Shown piece by piece: positions 43,621 to 55,799 of a stretch of DNA of 64,000 nucleotides. The stretch spans positions 2,540,001 through 2,604,000 of the forward strand of contig NC_087062.1 in NCBI RefSeq assembly GCF_963678635.1. The letters are read 5' to 3'. The notes under the pieces are model-generated. The model was not told the DNA's origin. It made no database searches and worked only from the letters and a program-made list of their open reading frames with translations. A program made the translations under genes and the position numbers. Origin of the DNA: Symsagittifera roscoffensis (lineage: Eukaryota > Xenacoelomorpha > Acoela > Convolutidae). Position 1 is the stretch's first letter. The number at the start of each line of letters is the position of its first letter.

Positions 43621-44443
43621 TTTGTCAAGGAAGAACTTTTGGATGTCTATAAATTTTTCATGTATGACTCTACTCAAGCCTACAATGAAATCAACAGCTT
43701 GTTTAAATTCCGATTACTTTTCAAATTTTTTTGTTGAAAACGCAAATAACCGTAAATCCAGATCAAGTGATCCGAACCTTTTATACTTAAAGCCAGTTAA
43801 AACTAAGTTCACCCAAAAATCATTCAAAAACAGGTTTTCTCATATAACCCTATGAAATTTTGAAACTTGATCCCTTCCAATTGGGACTCAAGTGCTTCTA
43901 TCAAAAACTTTGTTCATTTTTAAAATAAAATTTCCTAACATTTGATAATCAAATAGAAAAATTGTTTTTCTAATTATGTGCCTTTGTGTGATTACAAATA
44001 TAATTATGCGGAAAGCTATCTATCGCCAAATGAGCCAAGATCAATTTGACATAATGTCCCGCACTTTGAAAAATGAAATCAACTGAAGATTTTCAAAAAT
44101 TAGATTTTTCTTGTTCTTATTTCAAAATATGTTCCGACTCAAAAAACTATTTTGATATTTTGCGCGTGAATGTCGTCTATTCAAAAACATTTGAACAACG
44201 CTTAGGTCATATGCAATAAACGGCTCAAATCAAAACTTTTACTTTTTGACTTGAAACTAAATTAGTTGATTTTGAATGGCTAATTTTAAATAATCAAATT
44301 TAAGCAATATGTTTAGGTATTTCAAAATTTCCTCTCCTCGTTCAATTTAAATAAAATTTGCTAACGTTGCGTTTAAATGCTGAACAATTGAAAATTAATT
44401 TGATTGGCTGATCATTCCATTTTTGAATCAAGTTGAGTTGCTT

Positions 44444-44466
44444 GGGGGGGGGGGGGGGGGGGGGGG
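44444..44466 (+). repeat. 23-base G homopolymer
   Basis: An uninterrupted run of 23 G in otherwise AT-rich DNA, capable of G-quadruplex formation. A 20-base G-run also occurs at 62827-62846 and a 16-base run in the Polinton left TIR. Run lengths may be inexact in assembly. Confidence 0.8.
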
Positions 44467-45005
44467 ATATATGTGATGCAAATTTTCAACCATTTTTGTG
44501 GGAAAAACAGCATCACACACGCACGTCCTAGGGCATTTCGAATACTCAAGGCTTCACCCTGGTCCAAGCAGCCCTGATCTCTCAAAATGAAAGGCTTAAA
44601 ACAAATGATTACAAAAGAAAGAATTTAAATGATGTGCATAAACATTAAAAATGTATTGTTCTAAGACTGTATTGAAATAATGAAACATTTAGAAAACATA
44701 TATATTTTTCTCATGGTCAATTTGGGCTCTTAACATTTACAAATCTTCACGTTTTCTTGTGTTTGTTTTTCACAGCATTTTTTCAACACCATTGTACAAA
44801 TAAAAAAATGGAGCTTATTTTTTTCGCTAATTTTTCATTTGACCTCTCATGCAATATATTAAAGATAGATCACTTCATTGTCAAGTTGATTCAATCCAAT
44901 CCATTGAAAAGCTTCAGTTGTTAGCTTTTTTGTTATCATTTTTTTCTCTTTGAAATACAGGCATGCCATTGTGGTCAGTGGTCCGTAAATGTATTGAGAT
45001 TGGTC

Positions 45006-45224
45006 TCAGTCGTCCATACAAGCGGCCACTAGTACGGCTATAGCGAATGCGGCCACAATGAATGTGGACATGAAGCAGAGCCATATGACATAGAGACACC
45101 AGTCGGCCTCCGTGTCTGCTCCGTTGTACTGGGTGAAGGCTGTCTGGGCCAGGGTGGAGGAGACAGTGATTAGCCCCACTACTGCAGCCGCCCCAATCAC
45201 ACTCGCCACACCCAACACCTTACT
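45006..45224 (-). CDS. claudin-like tetraspan protein, exon 3 (TM3-TM4)
   Basis: The last exon of the minus-strand gene begins after acceptor TGTTACAG (45225-45232) in phase 0 and ends at TGA 45006-45008. It encodes 72 residues with two hydrophobic helices: about SVIGAAAVVGLITVSSTLAQ and YVIWLCFMSTFIVAAFAIAV. Between them is a short loop (YNGADTEADW) and the tail is VLVAACMDD. With exons at 46051-46165 and 48541-48749 the coding length is 543 bp, or 180 residues, in perfect phase. Claudin-family proteins form cell-cell junction strands or modulate channels at the plasma membrane. Confidence 0.75.
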   Translation of the reverse strand, partial: SKVLGVASVIGAAAVVGLITVSSTLAQTAFTQYNGADTEADWCLYVIWLCFMSTFIVAAFAIAVLVAACMDD

Positions 45225-46050
45225 CTGTAACAGAATTAACTTTGATTATAACTGCGTTTGACAGATTATAATTGATATAACAAATAAATGTTTCAATATT
45301 CGCAAAACAACACAAAAAAGCGAGTAAAAAGTTACAATTTCCATTTAAACAAGAACGTAGAACAAAAAATTAATGTTAGGAGCTTACTCTGAAACGGTAT
45401 TAACATAACTGTTTATAAATGATTGTAATCTATTATATCAGAAATCACTAATGACTGATTACTACGAAACATTAATATAACTGATCGTTCTTTCGTTATC
45501 GGCAGAACTGTCCGAAAAATCAATTAAAAACAAGATGACTCAATTTGAAAAAGCACATAGAACAGAAAGCCACGCCTAGAAACAGCATTGGTTAATTCAG
45601 ACAAAAATTATTAGTTTTTGTATTAACCAATGTGAAATGCTCAAAACACCCTGTAAAACACATCAATTGGGTGCGACGTAGAAAATAATGACAATTATCA
45701 ACATTTAAGGGTTTTTGACGGAGCTGCGGCCAAAAACAGGTCGTATTTTTCAACACATAACTACTTTGATGCTAACTAACGGAGGAGAAGTTATGACAGT
45801 TCAGAAATGTTTTCATCGCGATTTGATAAATTAAACTTCTCTCATCAATGTTGTCTATTGTCTAAAGTTTTAACAAATTGTTCCGCTCACCGACTACTGA
45901 AAACGGATCTGTAGAGCCAATGGTACTCTCCCAGAGGCCGTACTTAATTTAGTTTAGAGTTTGTTTTCTAATTATACTAAAGTTCCTTGTGTATTTCAGC
46001 TGGTTGAAAACAATTCAAAGTATCAGTATTATAACTGTTATGAGTTTGAC

Positions 46051-46165
46051 CTTGATGCAGATGGACAAGTAGAAGAATATTAAGAGTGCCACTCCTATGA
46101 GGTCACTGATCACCACAAACGTCCTCATGGTCACATAGTCCCCCCAGTCATGGCCCATCGCATCT
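46051..46165 (-). CDS. claudin-like tetraspan protein, exon 2 (TM2)
   Basis: A 115-bp exon with acceptor GTGTTTAG (46166-46173) and a donor starting GTCAAA at 46050, a weak but usable site. The first base completes the alanine codon left open by exon 1. The product reads DAMGHDWGDYVTMRTFVVIS followed by the second hydrophobic helix ending LSICIK. Phase 2 in and phase 0 out agree with both neighbouring exons. Confidence 0.7.
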
Positions 46166-46604
46166 CTAAACACCACATGTTCATTAATTGTATGGTCACT
46201 CAAAAGTTTTCATCGTTATCGCAAACCATCTCTAACTGTATGATTACTCGGCCCCCTCCCCCCAAATGATGAAAAGGAAAATTTTTAAAATAATAATAGT
46301 CTGAGTAATAAAAGGCGGAAATATTGATGCGGCTGACCAAAAATGAAAGAGTCGTCTTCGACTGGGTTATTTTCATTTTGATGGGTTAATTTATATCGGA
46401 TGGGTTATTTTATATCCAAATTTTATTGATTAAATTGATTCATTGTTCCGGATATCAGCCCCAGTAGCAAGACTTTGCTGTATTGTTTTTGCTGTACTTT
46501 CACGTTTCCAATAGACCCATTACCTAAACTGTTTCGACACTTTCTTTCATTACTTGAGCATCTCATTTGTTACTTTGAAAGTTACAAAGTTCTATAAATA
46601 TATA

Positions 46605-46735
46605 CAGGGTCGGACGCCCCCGACCCCCCCCCCCTCTGAGGGATTCGACCCCCCTGTAGACCCAAAAGAGCGTATATATACAGGGGTGGACGCCCCCCCC
46701 CCCCCACTCCTCAGGGATTCGACCCCCTGCCGATT
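46605..46735. repeat. ~75-bp C-rich direct duplication
   Basis: ATATATACAGG, then GGACGCCCCC, a C-run, and GGGATTCGACCCC occur twice in order (about 46605-46660 and 46673-46730). The C-runs are 13-14 long. It lies in intron 1 of the claudin-like gene. Confidence 0.7.
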
Positions 46736-47575
46736 TGCTGGTCGGTCTCCCTTTGTACTATTTTGAGATGTCCATTTTTGGCTGATTGACCCCGAAATTT
46801 TTCTAAAAGTGCCTTTAGCGCCAAAATATACTAATTTTGAGGGGGAGCGCACGTCGAAAAACGCAATTTTTTGGTCATAATTTTTCATAAAGTGCCTAAA
46901 AACGTCTTTTTTGGCCTGTTTTTTTTTCAAATTTTTGTGGCGCAAAAACAGCCTGAAGAATTGTAGTTTTGCCCTGAAACGACAAAAAGATTTTTTAATT
47001 GTCTTTTTTGAGATTCAAGAAAGCCAAAAACATCCGACCAGATAATAAAAAACGAAACTACGAAACTAGGATAGCCGGTTACTGTGCAAGTAGCACAGAA
47101 TGTTCTGACCATAGTCTAAAAAATACAAAAATTAAAAAAGTTTTTTTTTTCAAATTAGTGTGTTTTTTTCTGCCTGATGTAATGAAAGAATTTGAACAAA
47201 AAACAGAAGTTAAGATTATTTGACAGTCATAGTAAAATTGGCAAAAAATGAAGAAAAATGATTCAAGATAACAAAAAAAAACGAAAAAAAAAATTTTCCA
47301 GAAACTGCTGTCGTTTTGAAGTTTTTAACTACCGGTAACAAAAACTCCAAAAACATTGTTACTTGAGTAAAATTAAGTTTTCTCGGCCTGATTAAAGCAA
47401 AAATATGCTATTGAAAGCCTGCTCGTTTGCATTATTGGCTCGATATTAGACTTAAAATCAAAATATTTACAGTGACAACGTTTTGGGATTTTTTAATGCT
47501 GTAAAATCGCAAATGAAAGGCCTTCAATATGATATATTATCCCATTCCCATATTTATTTTAGGTACCTGATTTTG

Positions 47576-48032
47576 CGTCACAAGAAGCCTATCACACAGC
47601 CCAACAAAGTAAATTTCAGTAAATTTTTTAAAGTTAGTTTTGAGCACAGATTCTGAATTTTATATAGTAAAAATCACATTTCTTGACTATCAAGAAAAAG
47701 TATTTTCTCTTATACAGGTTTTTAGAGATTTAACCCTTCTAAAACTTTATTGGGCTATGTAATAGGCTTCTTGTGATATATATAGTTTTTATCAATTAAT
47801 AAGTAGTGTCAGCGTACTTTTTGATTATTTAAAAAAACCAAAGTGACCCATTTTTGGGGTAAAATTTTGGTTGCGAATTTCGGCGAAAAAAATTACACCA
47901 TATTAATTCTGATGAAATTCTAAGCAACTTTTTTCTCTTCACTTTTTGTCTAATTTTAACCCAATTTGAAAAAAAACGTGTTTGAAAACTCAAGTTTTGT
48001 TCTTTTTGTCCGGATAATTTAAATCAGCACTG
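47576..48032. mobile_element. truncated foldback MITE, relative of 13583-14264
   Basis: The right side is collinear with the element at 13583-14264: AGATTTAACCCTTCT, TTGGGCTATGTA, GGCTTCTTGTGATATA, GGGGTAAAATTTTGGTTG, and the end TTGTCCGGATAATTTAAATC then AGCACTG followed by TA. The left side starts within the arm (TCACAAGAAGCCTATC) with no left terminus. The outer left arm has therefore been lost. Confidence 0.8.
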
Positions 48033-48540
48033 TATGTTTAAACAATAAATGCAAAAGTGAATGGTTTCTGTTAGAAACCGTTTAGGTTTGGTTTCTTTTT
48101 AATACAAACTGACGTCAATGTCGATACGTCATAATGAGCAACTCTATGCCTAGTTTTTCCTCAAAATCAGAAATGTGTGTAAAAAGAGGAATACTGCGCG
48201 TGAATCAGTGTTTGCTGCTAAACTAGTTTGTTTTGCTGACATACAGTGACATAGAGTGAGATAAATGTCTCAATTAGGGAAAATCAACCACAGATTACGC
48301 GTCGCTTTACTGCAGTCAATCAATTGCTCGTCATTTTTGCTGCCTCTACAAATCTGCCAATCAAAGTCTGCTAAAAGACCTAGGTTTCCCGTTTTATGGG
48401 GCAAACCGGTCTCCTGAAAAACCGATCCCTAAATTAATTGGTATAAAAATGATTTAAAAATTATTTCGTGTGAAAATTATTTCGTGTGAAAACTAATTTA
48501 GTCTTCAAAAATATGTGTGAAAAATGATTTGTTTGCTCAC

Positions 48541-48749
48541 GCGTCTTTTTTGTCGACGTATTCGCACTTCCAGTCGACCAGTGCAGTCTTGGAGCAGAAG
48601 TGCCACAGTCCTCCCACATGGAAGGAGACGCCTGTTTCCAGGTACCACACAATGGGCACGTGGAAGGCGGCAGACAGGAGGACGAAACAGAGGGAGGAGA
48701 TCAAACCCCCCACTGAACTGACCTTCCGAAGCATCGCCATCACACACAT
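48541..48749 (-). CDS. claudin-like tetraspan protein, exon 1 (TM1, ECL1)
   Basis: ATG at 48749 (MCVMAMLRKVSSVGG) begins a first hydrophobic helix (GGLISSLCFVLLSAAFHV). An extracellular loop with the claudin signature follows: W in VPIVWYLE, then GLWHFC and, nine residues later, the second Cys (VDWKC). The W...GLWxxC...C pattern is the hallmark of claudins and PMP22/EMP relatives. The exon ends at a GTGAGC donor (48540-48535) in phase 2. Start choice is the first ATG of the open exon; AACA precedes it. The next exons carry TM2 and TM3-TM4. Confidence 0.78.
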
Positions 48750-49732
48750 TGTTACTCACTGCACAATTGGAAAATTATAACACAATTAATAACTATGGTA
48801 TGAATTATACCAAAGTTTATAACAATGAGGCAAAAAATGCGGACCAAGAGCAAAATCAGCAGGATTTAACGCTGTAAGAATAAAAGAGAGCAAGAGAAAA
48901 TTATCAAACTTAAGAAAAAAAATTAAGATTTCTTGCCGATTATATGAGGAAGAAGTATTGGCAATGGTCGAAGAATCTGGAAACTTTTGCAAATAAATAC
49001 AAAATTTAATATAATATAGTATAAATTTTAGTTTTTAATGAATTCAGAAAAGTATGGTCTTGACTCCTTATTTTTCGAGATATTCAAGCAGCTTAACAGA
49101 AGCAATAGAAAATAATAAAAACTCTTAAGTTTCCTTCGTTAAATCAATATTTTTGCATTCAGATAACTGGCACCTGCTGGTTGGTAGGCAAAACACTGTA
49201 CTTATCTCTTTGTTAGGTGGACTTCACCGTTTGAGCTGGTTATAATAATCATAACCAGGAAAAACCAGAAGCACGTGCTTGAAACAGCGGCAGGTGCTGC
49301 CAGTACTATTTGAATATGTGATACAGAAAGAAAGAAAAAAAACGGCAATGAAACTGAAAGCAAATGGAGGTCCAAAGCATAAAATCTAGATTTCAAGAAA
49401 ACGGTCATAAACATAAAATTCTTACGCAATCTAAGATTGACACGCAGACAAAAATTATTTTATAGACAGCAAAAATTACACCTGATGAAAATGTAAAACA
49501 TGTACCGGCAAACTAAGATAGCGGAAATAAACCATTAGTGAGAGTACTCGTTAATTTTTAAGATCATTTCATTATCATTTCCACAAAGAACTTTATAGAG
49601 ACTATGAAATTTGAAATTAAGGAATACTTTTTTCTATTTTTCGCGAAGATCCTTCTATGGCAACCTATGGAAAAAAAACATGGAAACAATTTAAATTTAT
49701 TTGATTTTAAAATTCTAACCATTATTTTATTA
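48750..49732. other. upstream region of the claudin-like gene, nothing recognised
   Basis: AT-rich sequence with no recognisable exon, RNA or transposon. A promoter for the claudin-like gene should lie here or further right, but I see no clear core elements. Confidence 0.4.
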
Positions 49733-51106
49733 CATTACGAGGCCAAACTGTGCATTCTCTGCATTGTAAGCAGAATCCTTAACAGGCCAAAATCAGATGT
49801 ATCGCGGAATCCGCAACATTGCTACTTTTTTTTGATCTTCTATGCTGTTTTCGTTTCCACAAACAAATACCTAAATAATTGTATCGCTCAAAATCGCTCG
49901 AAAAATAGGCGAAATTGCGGAATCCGCACTTGTATTTGCGGAATCCAGAACAGTTTTTGGAATCCACAAACAAATGATAAAACATTTGTATCGTTAAATT
50001 GAGCTGTTGCGGAATCCGCAACTGTAAGTGGAATCCGTAAATTGTAAATGGAATCCGCAAATTGTATGTGGAATCCGCATTTTGCTTGCAGATTCCTTTT
50101 ACATATAATTATATGTGTAGTGGCCTTTGAAATTATATCTTTTAAATACATGATTTGATTTCACTAGAATAGAAATTTACTAGAATGGATCAGTGTTTGG
50201 GATTAATTGAATCCCAATTATTGACCAGTATTTGGGATCGATGAAATCCCAAATACTGAACTAATTCGACGATTTGCTATGCGTTGGGTTTCTAATCACT
50301 CTTAACCTATTGACTCCAAATAAGGGATATTTTCCATATTTATTCCCCATTATTCCAGTTTTTGGGATTACATCAATCGCAAATACTGACCAGTATTTGA
50401 GATCGATGGAATTCCAAATACTGACCTAATTGGCGATATGCTGTGTGTTGTGTTTCCATACACTCTCAACCCAATGACTACAATTACTGCATTTATTCGG
50501 CGTTATGCTACCAAAATCAGTATTTGGGATTGACGCAATCCCAAATACTGACCTAATTTGTCAATTTGCTGTGTGTTCCATATACTCTCAACTCAATGAC
50601 TCCAAATATTGAAATAATTCAGTGTTGTGCTTCCAAAATACTAAAAGATGACATCCACCGATTTAGATAACCAATGTTTTAAAACTTGTTCGTGGATTCT
50701 GCTGACAATGGTTAAATCTTTGCTTTTAAATTCCGCATTGCTAGAGATAAGAATTCCAGCTGACCTTTTAATTGTTCAGATGCAAGTTCAGTATTGAACA
50801 AAATTCGGAATCCACTTAGTTTGCTGAATCCACTTACATTTGCGAACTCCGCTTACAATTTGAGGAATCTACTTACAGTTGCGGAACCCAGAACAACTAG
50901 CTATATTTGCTTGTTGCGGAATCCGCAACAAAACAAATTTGACGACAAAACTGACGTTAAAGGTATATGTTTGCGGAATCCACTGAAATTTTGTTCGTGT
51001 AATCCACTTACATTTTGAAACATGTTTTAAGACTTTTCTGTGGAATCCAGGAACATACATACACAAAATTGTGCTCCTATCCAGTGCACAGTTTGGCCTC
51101 GTAATG
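49733..51106. mobile_element. 1.37-kb foldback element with CATTACGAGGCCAAA ends
   Basis: The ends CATTACGAGGCCAAACTGTG and GTGCACAGTTTGGCCTCGTAATG are the same as those of the 200-bp element at 2514-2713. TA flanks both sides. Both arms (about 49733-50100 and 50800-51106) are packed with the short palindrome-like motif GCGGAATCCGCAA and variants, in both orientations. The centre (50190-50650) is a nested repeat block. No transposase frame exists, so it is non-autonomous. Confidence 0.85.
50190..50650. repeat. three ~165-bp repeats each with a CAGTATTTGGGAT hairpin
   Basis: Each unit contains CAGTATTTGGGATnGA facing its complement ATCCCAAATACTG, forming a near-perfect hairpin with a short GATGAA-type loop. 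It is followed by ACCTAATT, TTTGCTGTGTGTT and CTCTCAAC(C/T)CAATGACTCCAA. Three units can be followed from about 50190. They lie in the centre of the foldback element. Confidence 0.75.
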
Positions 51107-53144
51107 TATTTGTAAATAAATAAATCAGAAAAGTTCTGTGACTTGCACTTGCTTAATATTATTAAGTATCATTTTGCCATTAAAGTGTATATATTTTTTT
51201 ATAGAACAGGGCGAAGGCTAAAAGTACGAAGAGCTGTCAACATGAGTTTTTTAGTTTTGAAACGTTTTTTTTCATATTCCTCAAAAAATTATCTTTTTTG
51301 TTGTTTTTGTCAAAAATTGCGAATCATCTTAAGCTTTGTGGTTAGTTCTACTAAACCGATTTGAACTAGTTTTCTTTGATGAACGGTAGAAAAAGGAATG
51401 TTCATCAAACTGAGTATTTTTTATTACGATAATTGAAAATGGGAAGGTTCTTAATATTCGTTTGCGTTTTTGTTTTATTTTTCTTTTTTTTTGTTTTCCA
51501 TGAAAATCAAGTGCCACATTTAATTATTGGAATGAGTCAAGAGATATATCAAATTAAAGTTGTTTCAGTCGTGATTTGCACATCTTTCAAAAAACTTTCA
51601 AAAAATTGTTTCCGTGTCCGGAAAAAATAGATTGAAGATTTTTGTGTTTTTGTTAAATTTCGAGCAAGTGAAGCAATCGAGTAACGCTCGTTATATGAAT
51701 TTTTATTTTTTGACTTAGGATTTTAGGCAAATGAAACTTGATTTTACTAAGACCAGACTGCTCATATATCAGGACACAGCGCTAAACGTTTCGACTGCGC
51801 CGTTACCAATATCGAATTGTTTTTGGGGAAAAAATAATGAACAACTATCAATTTTGGACAATATCAAAGATCAAGAGTAAAAAACTTGAGCTTTACAAAA
51901 TAAGGACGACCAATTAGCTAGCTGCTTTTCAAGTGGGAACGGTTTTGTTGAGTGAGATAAATCGCTATGCAAAAATAGTTCGTGTTACAATCTTAGAAGT
52001 ATGAATAAATGCTTCAAAGCGCATAATTTAATGCAAATTTCAAAATCGCAGAACTTTACAAACAATATCTTTTTACAATTGAACTGAGGAAACTGATATT
52101 GATTTGTTTAATTTTTTTTTTGATAAACACTATGATTTTGATTGCAGAAAATTGACCTCAATGAAATATGGAACCATTTTGTTGCGCGTGATAATTCGTC
52201 ACTCATAAATAGTTCCCTTCCGTTCCAGCGTTGAATAAAATCTTCAAAGCACGCATAAATTGGTCCAAAGCATGGCCAAATTGTCATTTTTCAAACTCCA
52301 GATTTTTGCTGAAAATGATCAGAGGTAAAATACCTTTTTAAGTTTGATTTCAGGTCGATATCTTCAATGAGTCGATACCTTCAATGGGGTTTAAAAAATT
52401 GTTTAATTTCGATCGCCAAAAATTGGTAGAAAAAAAACCCACCCCAAGCATAAATGTTCTATTTTCTTCAAAAGTCAGAACGAAAAACTAGTTTTGGATA
52501 TTTCTTTTAGAAATTACTTGGCTATAAAAATTGTCTTAGGAAAAACAAAACTGTGCAAAAAATTAGAAAATTTTGTAAGCTTTCAACAAAAGTTCAACTT
52601 GTTTGCTTATCATTCGTTTCATTGAAGACAAATATTGTGGATTGTACCCATTTCGAAAAATTTCAAAGTGTTTGTGTAGTTCTCTAATCAAACCACGCGT
52701 TAAAATTGACACCAAATTCAATCAGCCAAAGAAAAAAGTCGTAGTTTTTTTATGGTACATTCGATGACATTCTACGCTACTTGCTCAGCAACCAGCTATC
52801 TTTGTTTGATTTGCACATACTAAGCTGCACAAATGCAAGATCGCAAATTCTCTTCGAAAGCGCACAGTCTATTGCGCTTAACTGTACCAATACAGCTAAA
52901 GGCTTTTTTCAACCCAAATAAATTGGCCTCAGGTAAAAAATGTTAGTTAAAATTGCTAGTTGAAAAAATGATAGCCGTCTGGAGAAAAAAAATTAGGTAT
53001 ACTCCATTCTTTTTACTTAACTTTTTTTCATTTTTTTTTCGGAAATCAGAACGTTTAATTTAGGTTTATATTCATTGAATTTAACACATTTTAAGCAATT
53101 TAAAATCATTGGGTCTCAATCATATATATATATTTCAGTTTTAT
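51107..53144. other. no gene recognised; contains a dispersed repeat at 52150-52490
   Basis: Sequence from about 52170 to 52490 (GGAACCATTTTGTTGCGCG, GATCAGAGGT, AAAACCCACCCCAAGCATAAA) resembles 13195-13500 next to the tandem array and 61285-61500. It appears to be one member of a family dispersed through the window. The remaining sequence holds only short low-complexity frames. Confidence 0.45.
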
Positions 53145-53430
53145 ACAAACTTTTGTTTGCTTTTGATCCAAAAAAAATCAAATTATTCCCATACTATGAA
53201 ACTAGCATGGTTACGTTTCTTCCGAACAATGGAGTTATTATGGCTGAGAGAGCAAGTGTCTTGTAACGGAAATAGACTTCTTCACCGTAAGCAACTTTGC
53301 TTACAAGAAATTGATTTTGCTTTATTTTTGAACCCCAACAACTTCAAAGTTCCATCCCACTTGGATAGGAGGATTGCTTTTGCAGACTGAGGTCCATGGT
53401 TGGAATCGCGGCGGGACCTTTTCGTTGCCA
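53145..53430 (+). repeat. dispersed repeat, copy 1 (pair with 58680-58965)
   Basis: Landmarks AAAATCAAATTATTCCC, TACTATGAAA, GGAGTTATTA, AAGTTCCATCCCACTTGG and TTGCTTTTGCAGA recur in order at 58690-58960. A short peptide (KIKLFPYYE...NNGVI) is partly kept in both copies, so the repeat could derive from coding sequence. Too short to identify. Confidence 0.6.
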
Positions 53431-53959
53431 AATTGTAATAAATTTTTTTAAAAATTCTTGTAAAAGTTGAATAGTCGGACTATCGTTTGTTTGCTCAAAC
53501 TTAGCGAGTTTATGCGACCGATCACGGATTTTTTTTGTGCTATAAGCAAGTTTCAGGGCAGTCACAAGTGTCGTTAACAGAAGGTTCAGAAGGACTTGAG
53601 TTTATTAAAGCTTTTCTAGAAAAATTTTTTTTCGGCTCATTTCAAGTCTGCTCAAAAATTGGCGGCTTTGTTTCCACATCGTAAGTTTTATTGAGCTGTT
53701 AATTTAAAATTGAAATGTTGGCTTGCTAAGCTGACTGAGACTGTTTTTTCAAGATACTTCGCTTTTTTGAGCCTTGAATTTTTGAATAATTTTTAAGATT
53801 TTTCAAAATATTTCAGTTTTCTCAGATAATATTCAACCCATTTTTACAAAAGTGGTTTCAATTGAACGACCACCTGATCCACTGTGTGCCTGAATACTCT
53901 GCTGGAGTCTTTTTATCCCGCTGATTTCATCCTTCGAAAAATCTATGGGGGAATATGTG

Positions 53960-54720
53960 ACCCACACTTTTATTTTTTTTCATTTTCTCGAAAACTACCT
54001 CTCTCATATCTGTAGTTTTGGTTTTAATTGATAGAACGGTTTTTGAAAGCTCCCTGCAAAAAAGGCTACGCCTAAATTTCTTACTCAATAAGTTATGGTG
54101 CTCGGAATAGTCAAAATTGTTTTGTATTTGACCGTTTTTTGAATCGTTTTCATTTTCTTGGAAACTAACATCTCAAATCTGACCTTGTGGGTCCAATTAA
54201 GATACCGAGTAACGAAATTGTCATCTGCATTTTTTACACAAAAATTTGTTGCCCTCGCAAAAATCCTTTTTTGTTTTTTTTACCGTTTTTTAAACTTTAT
54301 GAATTTTCTCGAAAACTACCCAGCCATATCTAAGACTTTGAGTAGAATTCAAAAAAAAACTCGGAAGTTCGCCTATTTTTGCGTATTTGCCCAAGTTTTT
54401 CTGAGACTAAATTTTATGGCCCTCATAAAAGTAAAAAATTTGATTTTTTGACGTTTTTTTTTGTTATTTTTGTAAATATTAGACTTTGCTCAAGAGCTAC
54501 CCTCCCAAATCTCAGACTTTGAGTTCAATCGAAACTACATTTTGCTTGGATTCCTTTTGATTAAACATCTACGCCCTTTTTCTTCACACAGAAAGCTAAT
54601 GTTTTCGGAATATCAAGCTTTTGATATGTTGACCGCTTTTTGGACTTTTCTAGCTCACTATCCAGCCAACTCTGATATCATAGGTTTAATCGAAACAACA
54701 TATTGTTAAAATCATCCTTC
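53960..54720. repeat. array A of a diverged ~160-bp repeat
   Basis: The core TTTTCTCGAAAACTAC, then CTCAAATCTGA-like sequence, then TTTTGAGTTCAATCGAAA, and later ACACAAAAATTT plus GCCCTCG, recurs about every 140-180 bp (near 53985, 54155, 54300, 54485, 54650). Copies are strongly diverged. The same core appears in array B at 55800-56330. Confidence 0.65.
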
Positions 54721-55404
54721 ATCATTGGCTTGACCCAAAGTTTTCTGAAATAAACTGAGTTTCTTTGCAATTTTGTTTCTTTTTGTCTAGTCAAGTTCAG
54801 TATTTGCATCTTTTCTCGGTTGGTTCAAAGTTTTGCAGGAGATTTGAATAACTTTCCGTTTTGATTAGCCATTATAGTTTTGGCGCTTGCTCAAAAACGT
54901 ATTTATTTCTTTTTTCAGAAAAATAGGAGTGAGTTCAGCTTCTCATTTGCTATTTAGAAGCCAATTGCTTTTTGATTTTTTTATAGAATTGTACTTCTTA
55001 GATCACAAAGAATCAATTAATCAAATTCCAGACACAAAGCGGTTGTTAATTCTGATTTTTTTTCGTATTTCTTTATTCAACAGTTGTCGTGGAACCGTTG
55101 TTGTCCATTGAGAAAGCATTTTTGAATCTCTTGGACAACCAATTGTGGAAACCTGGTGGATTGGTAACCATCGAAAAAGAAAAACTGCCGACTCATGATG
55201 TCTGTGCGCATTCGATTGACCTGAAATGTTCCACAGAATCCTTCGCATTCGATAAACCCAGCACATCTGAAACTCAAAAGCAACGTCCAGTTGTATCCTT
55301 TTCCATAGAAAAAAGCTAAAGCTTTTTCGGGTTAAGTTGTTTAACAGAATCACTTGAATCACTTGTATCTTGGCTCATTATGAAATCAAATTTAAATGCG
55401 TTCC

Positions 55405-55485
55405 CGGCCATTTTAGCGTGGAGGTAATGATTATACCTTGGACGGTGGTTCTGGGTTCGAGTCTAACCAGGACCTGTTTTTTTTT
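55405..55485 (+). ncRNA. tRNA-like sequence, possible pseudo-tRNA or SINE head
   Basis: TAGCGTGGAGGTAATGA resembles an RNA polymerase III A box and GGGTTCGAGTC a B box, at tRNA-like spacing. A T-run of ten follows at about 55480, as in Pol III termination. Stem pairing is poor in acceptor and T arms, so I do not call a functional tRNA or an anticodon. Confidence 0.4.
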
Positions 55486-55799
55486 TTCGGCTTAGTTATC
55501 ATATCTGGAATCTTTTTTATGTCTATATTTTTGATGCTTTTAGTGTTTGATTTAATCCTTTAAATGTAGTTATACTTAACTTGATTTCGTTTTTTATGTT
55601 GAAGTTTCGTTTGTTGATATTTCTTTTTTACGTTATGGAAAAATACTTTCAAAATTATTGAAAAAATTTTAGTTTTTCTCAGAAATTTCTATGGATTTTG
55701 AAAAAATGGTTTCAATAGAAAGACAGCGTGACTTCTAGATTGCCTGCATAATCATTCCTGCCTTCGAAAATGTCTCTAGGCGAAAATTGGACCGATACT

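Larger units (their letters stand above)
46174..48540 (-). other. intron 1 of the claudin-like gene, repeat-rich
   Basis: The intron contains a duplicated C-rich block (46600-46740), sequence related to 15690-15860, and a truncated copy of the Tc1/mariner-type foldback MITE (47576-48032). A direct repeat of ATTATTTCGTGTGAAAA occurs close to the donor (48460-48492). No coding sequence is recognised on either strand. Confidence 0.6.

Noticed and set aside
46554-46766. 70-codon proline-rich frame
   Set aside because: It is produced by C-runs in a duplicated block within an intron; no conserved residues.
55021-55362. Overlapping frames on both strands around 55.1 kb
   Set aside because: Three frames overlap and none shows a domain. 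The stretch following CAACAG at 55083 could be an exon, but nothing supports a strand choice.
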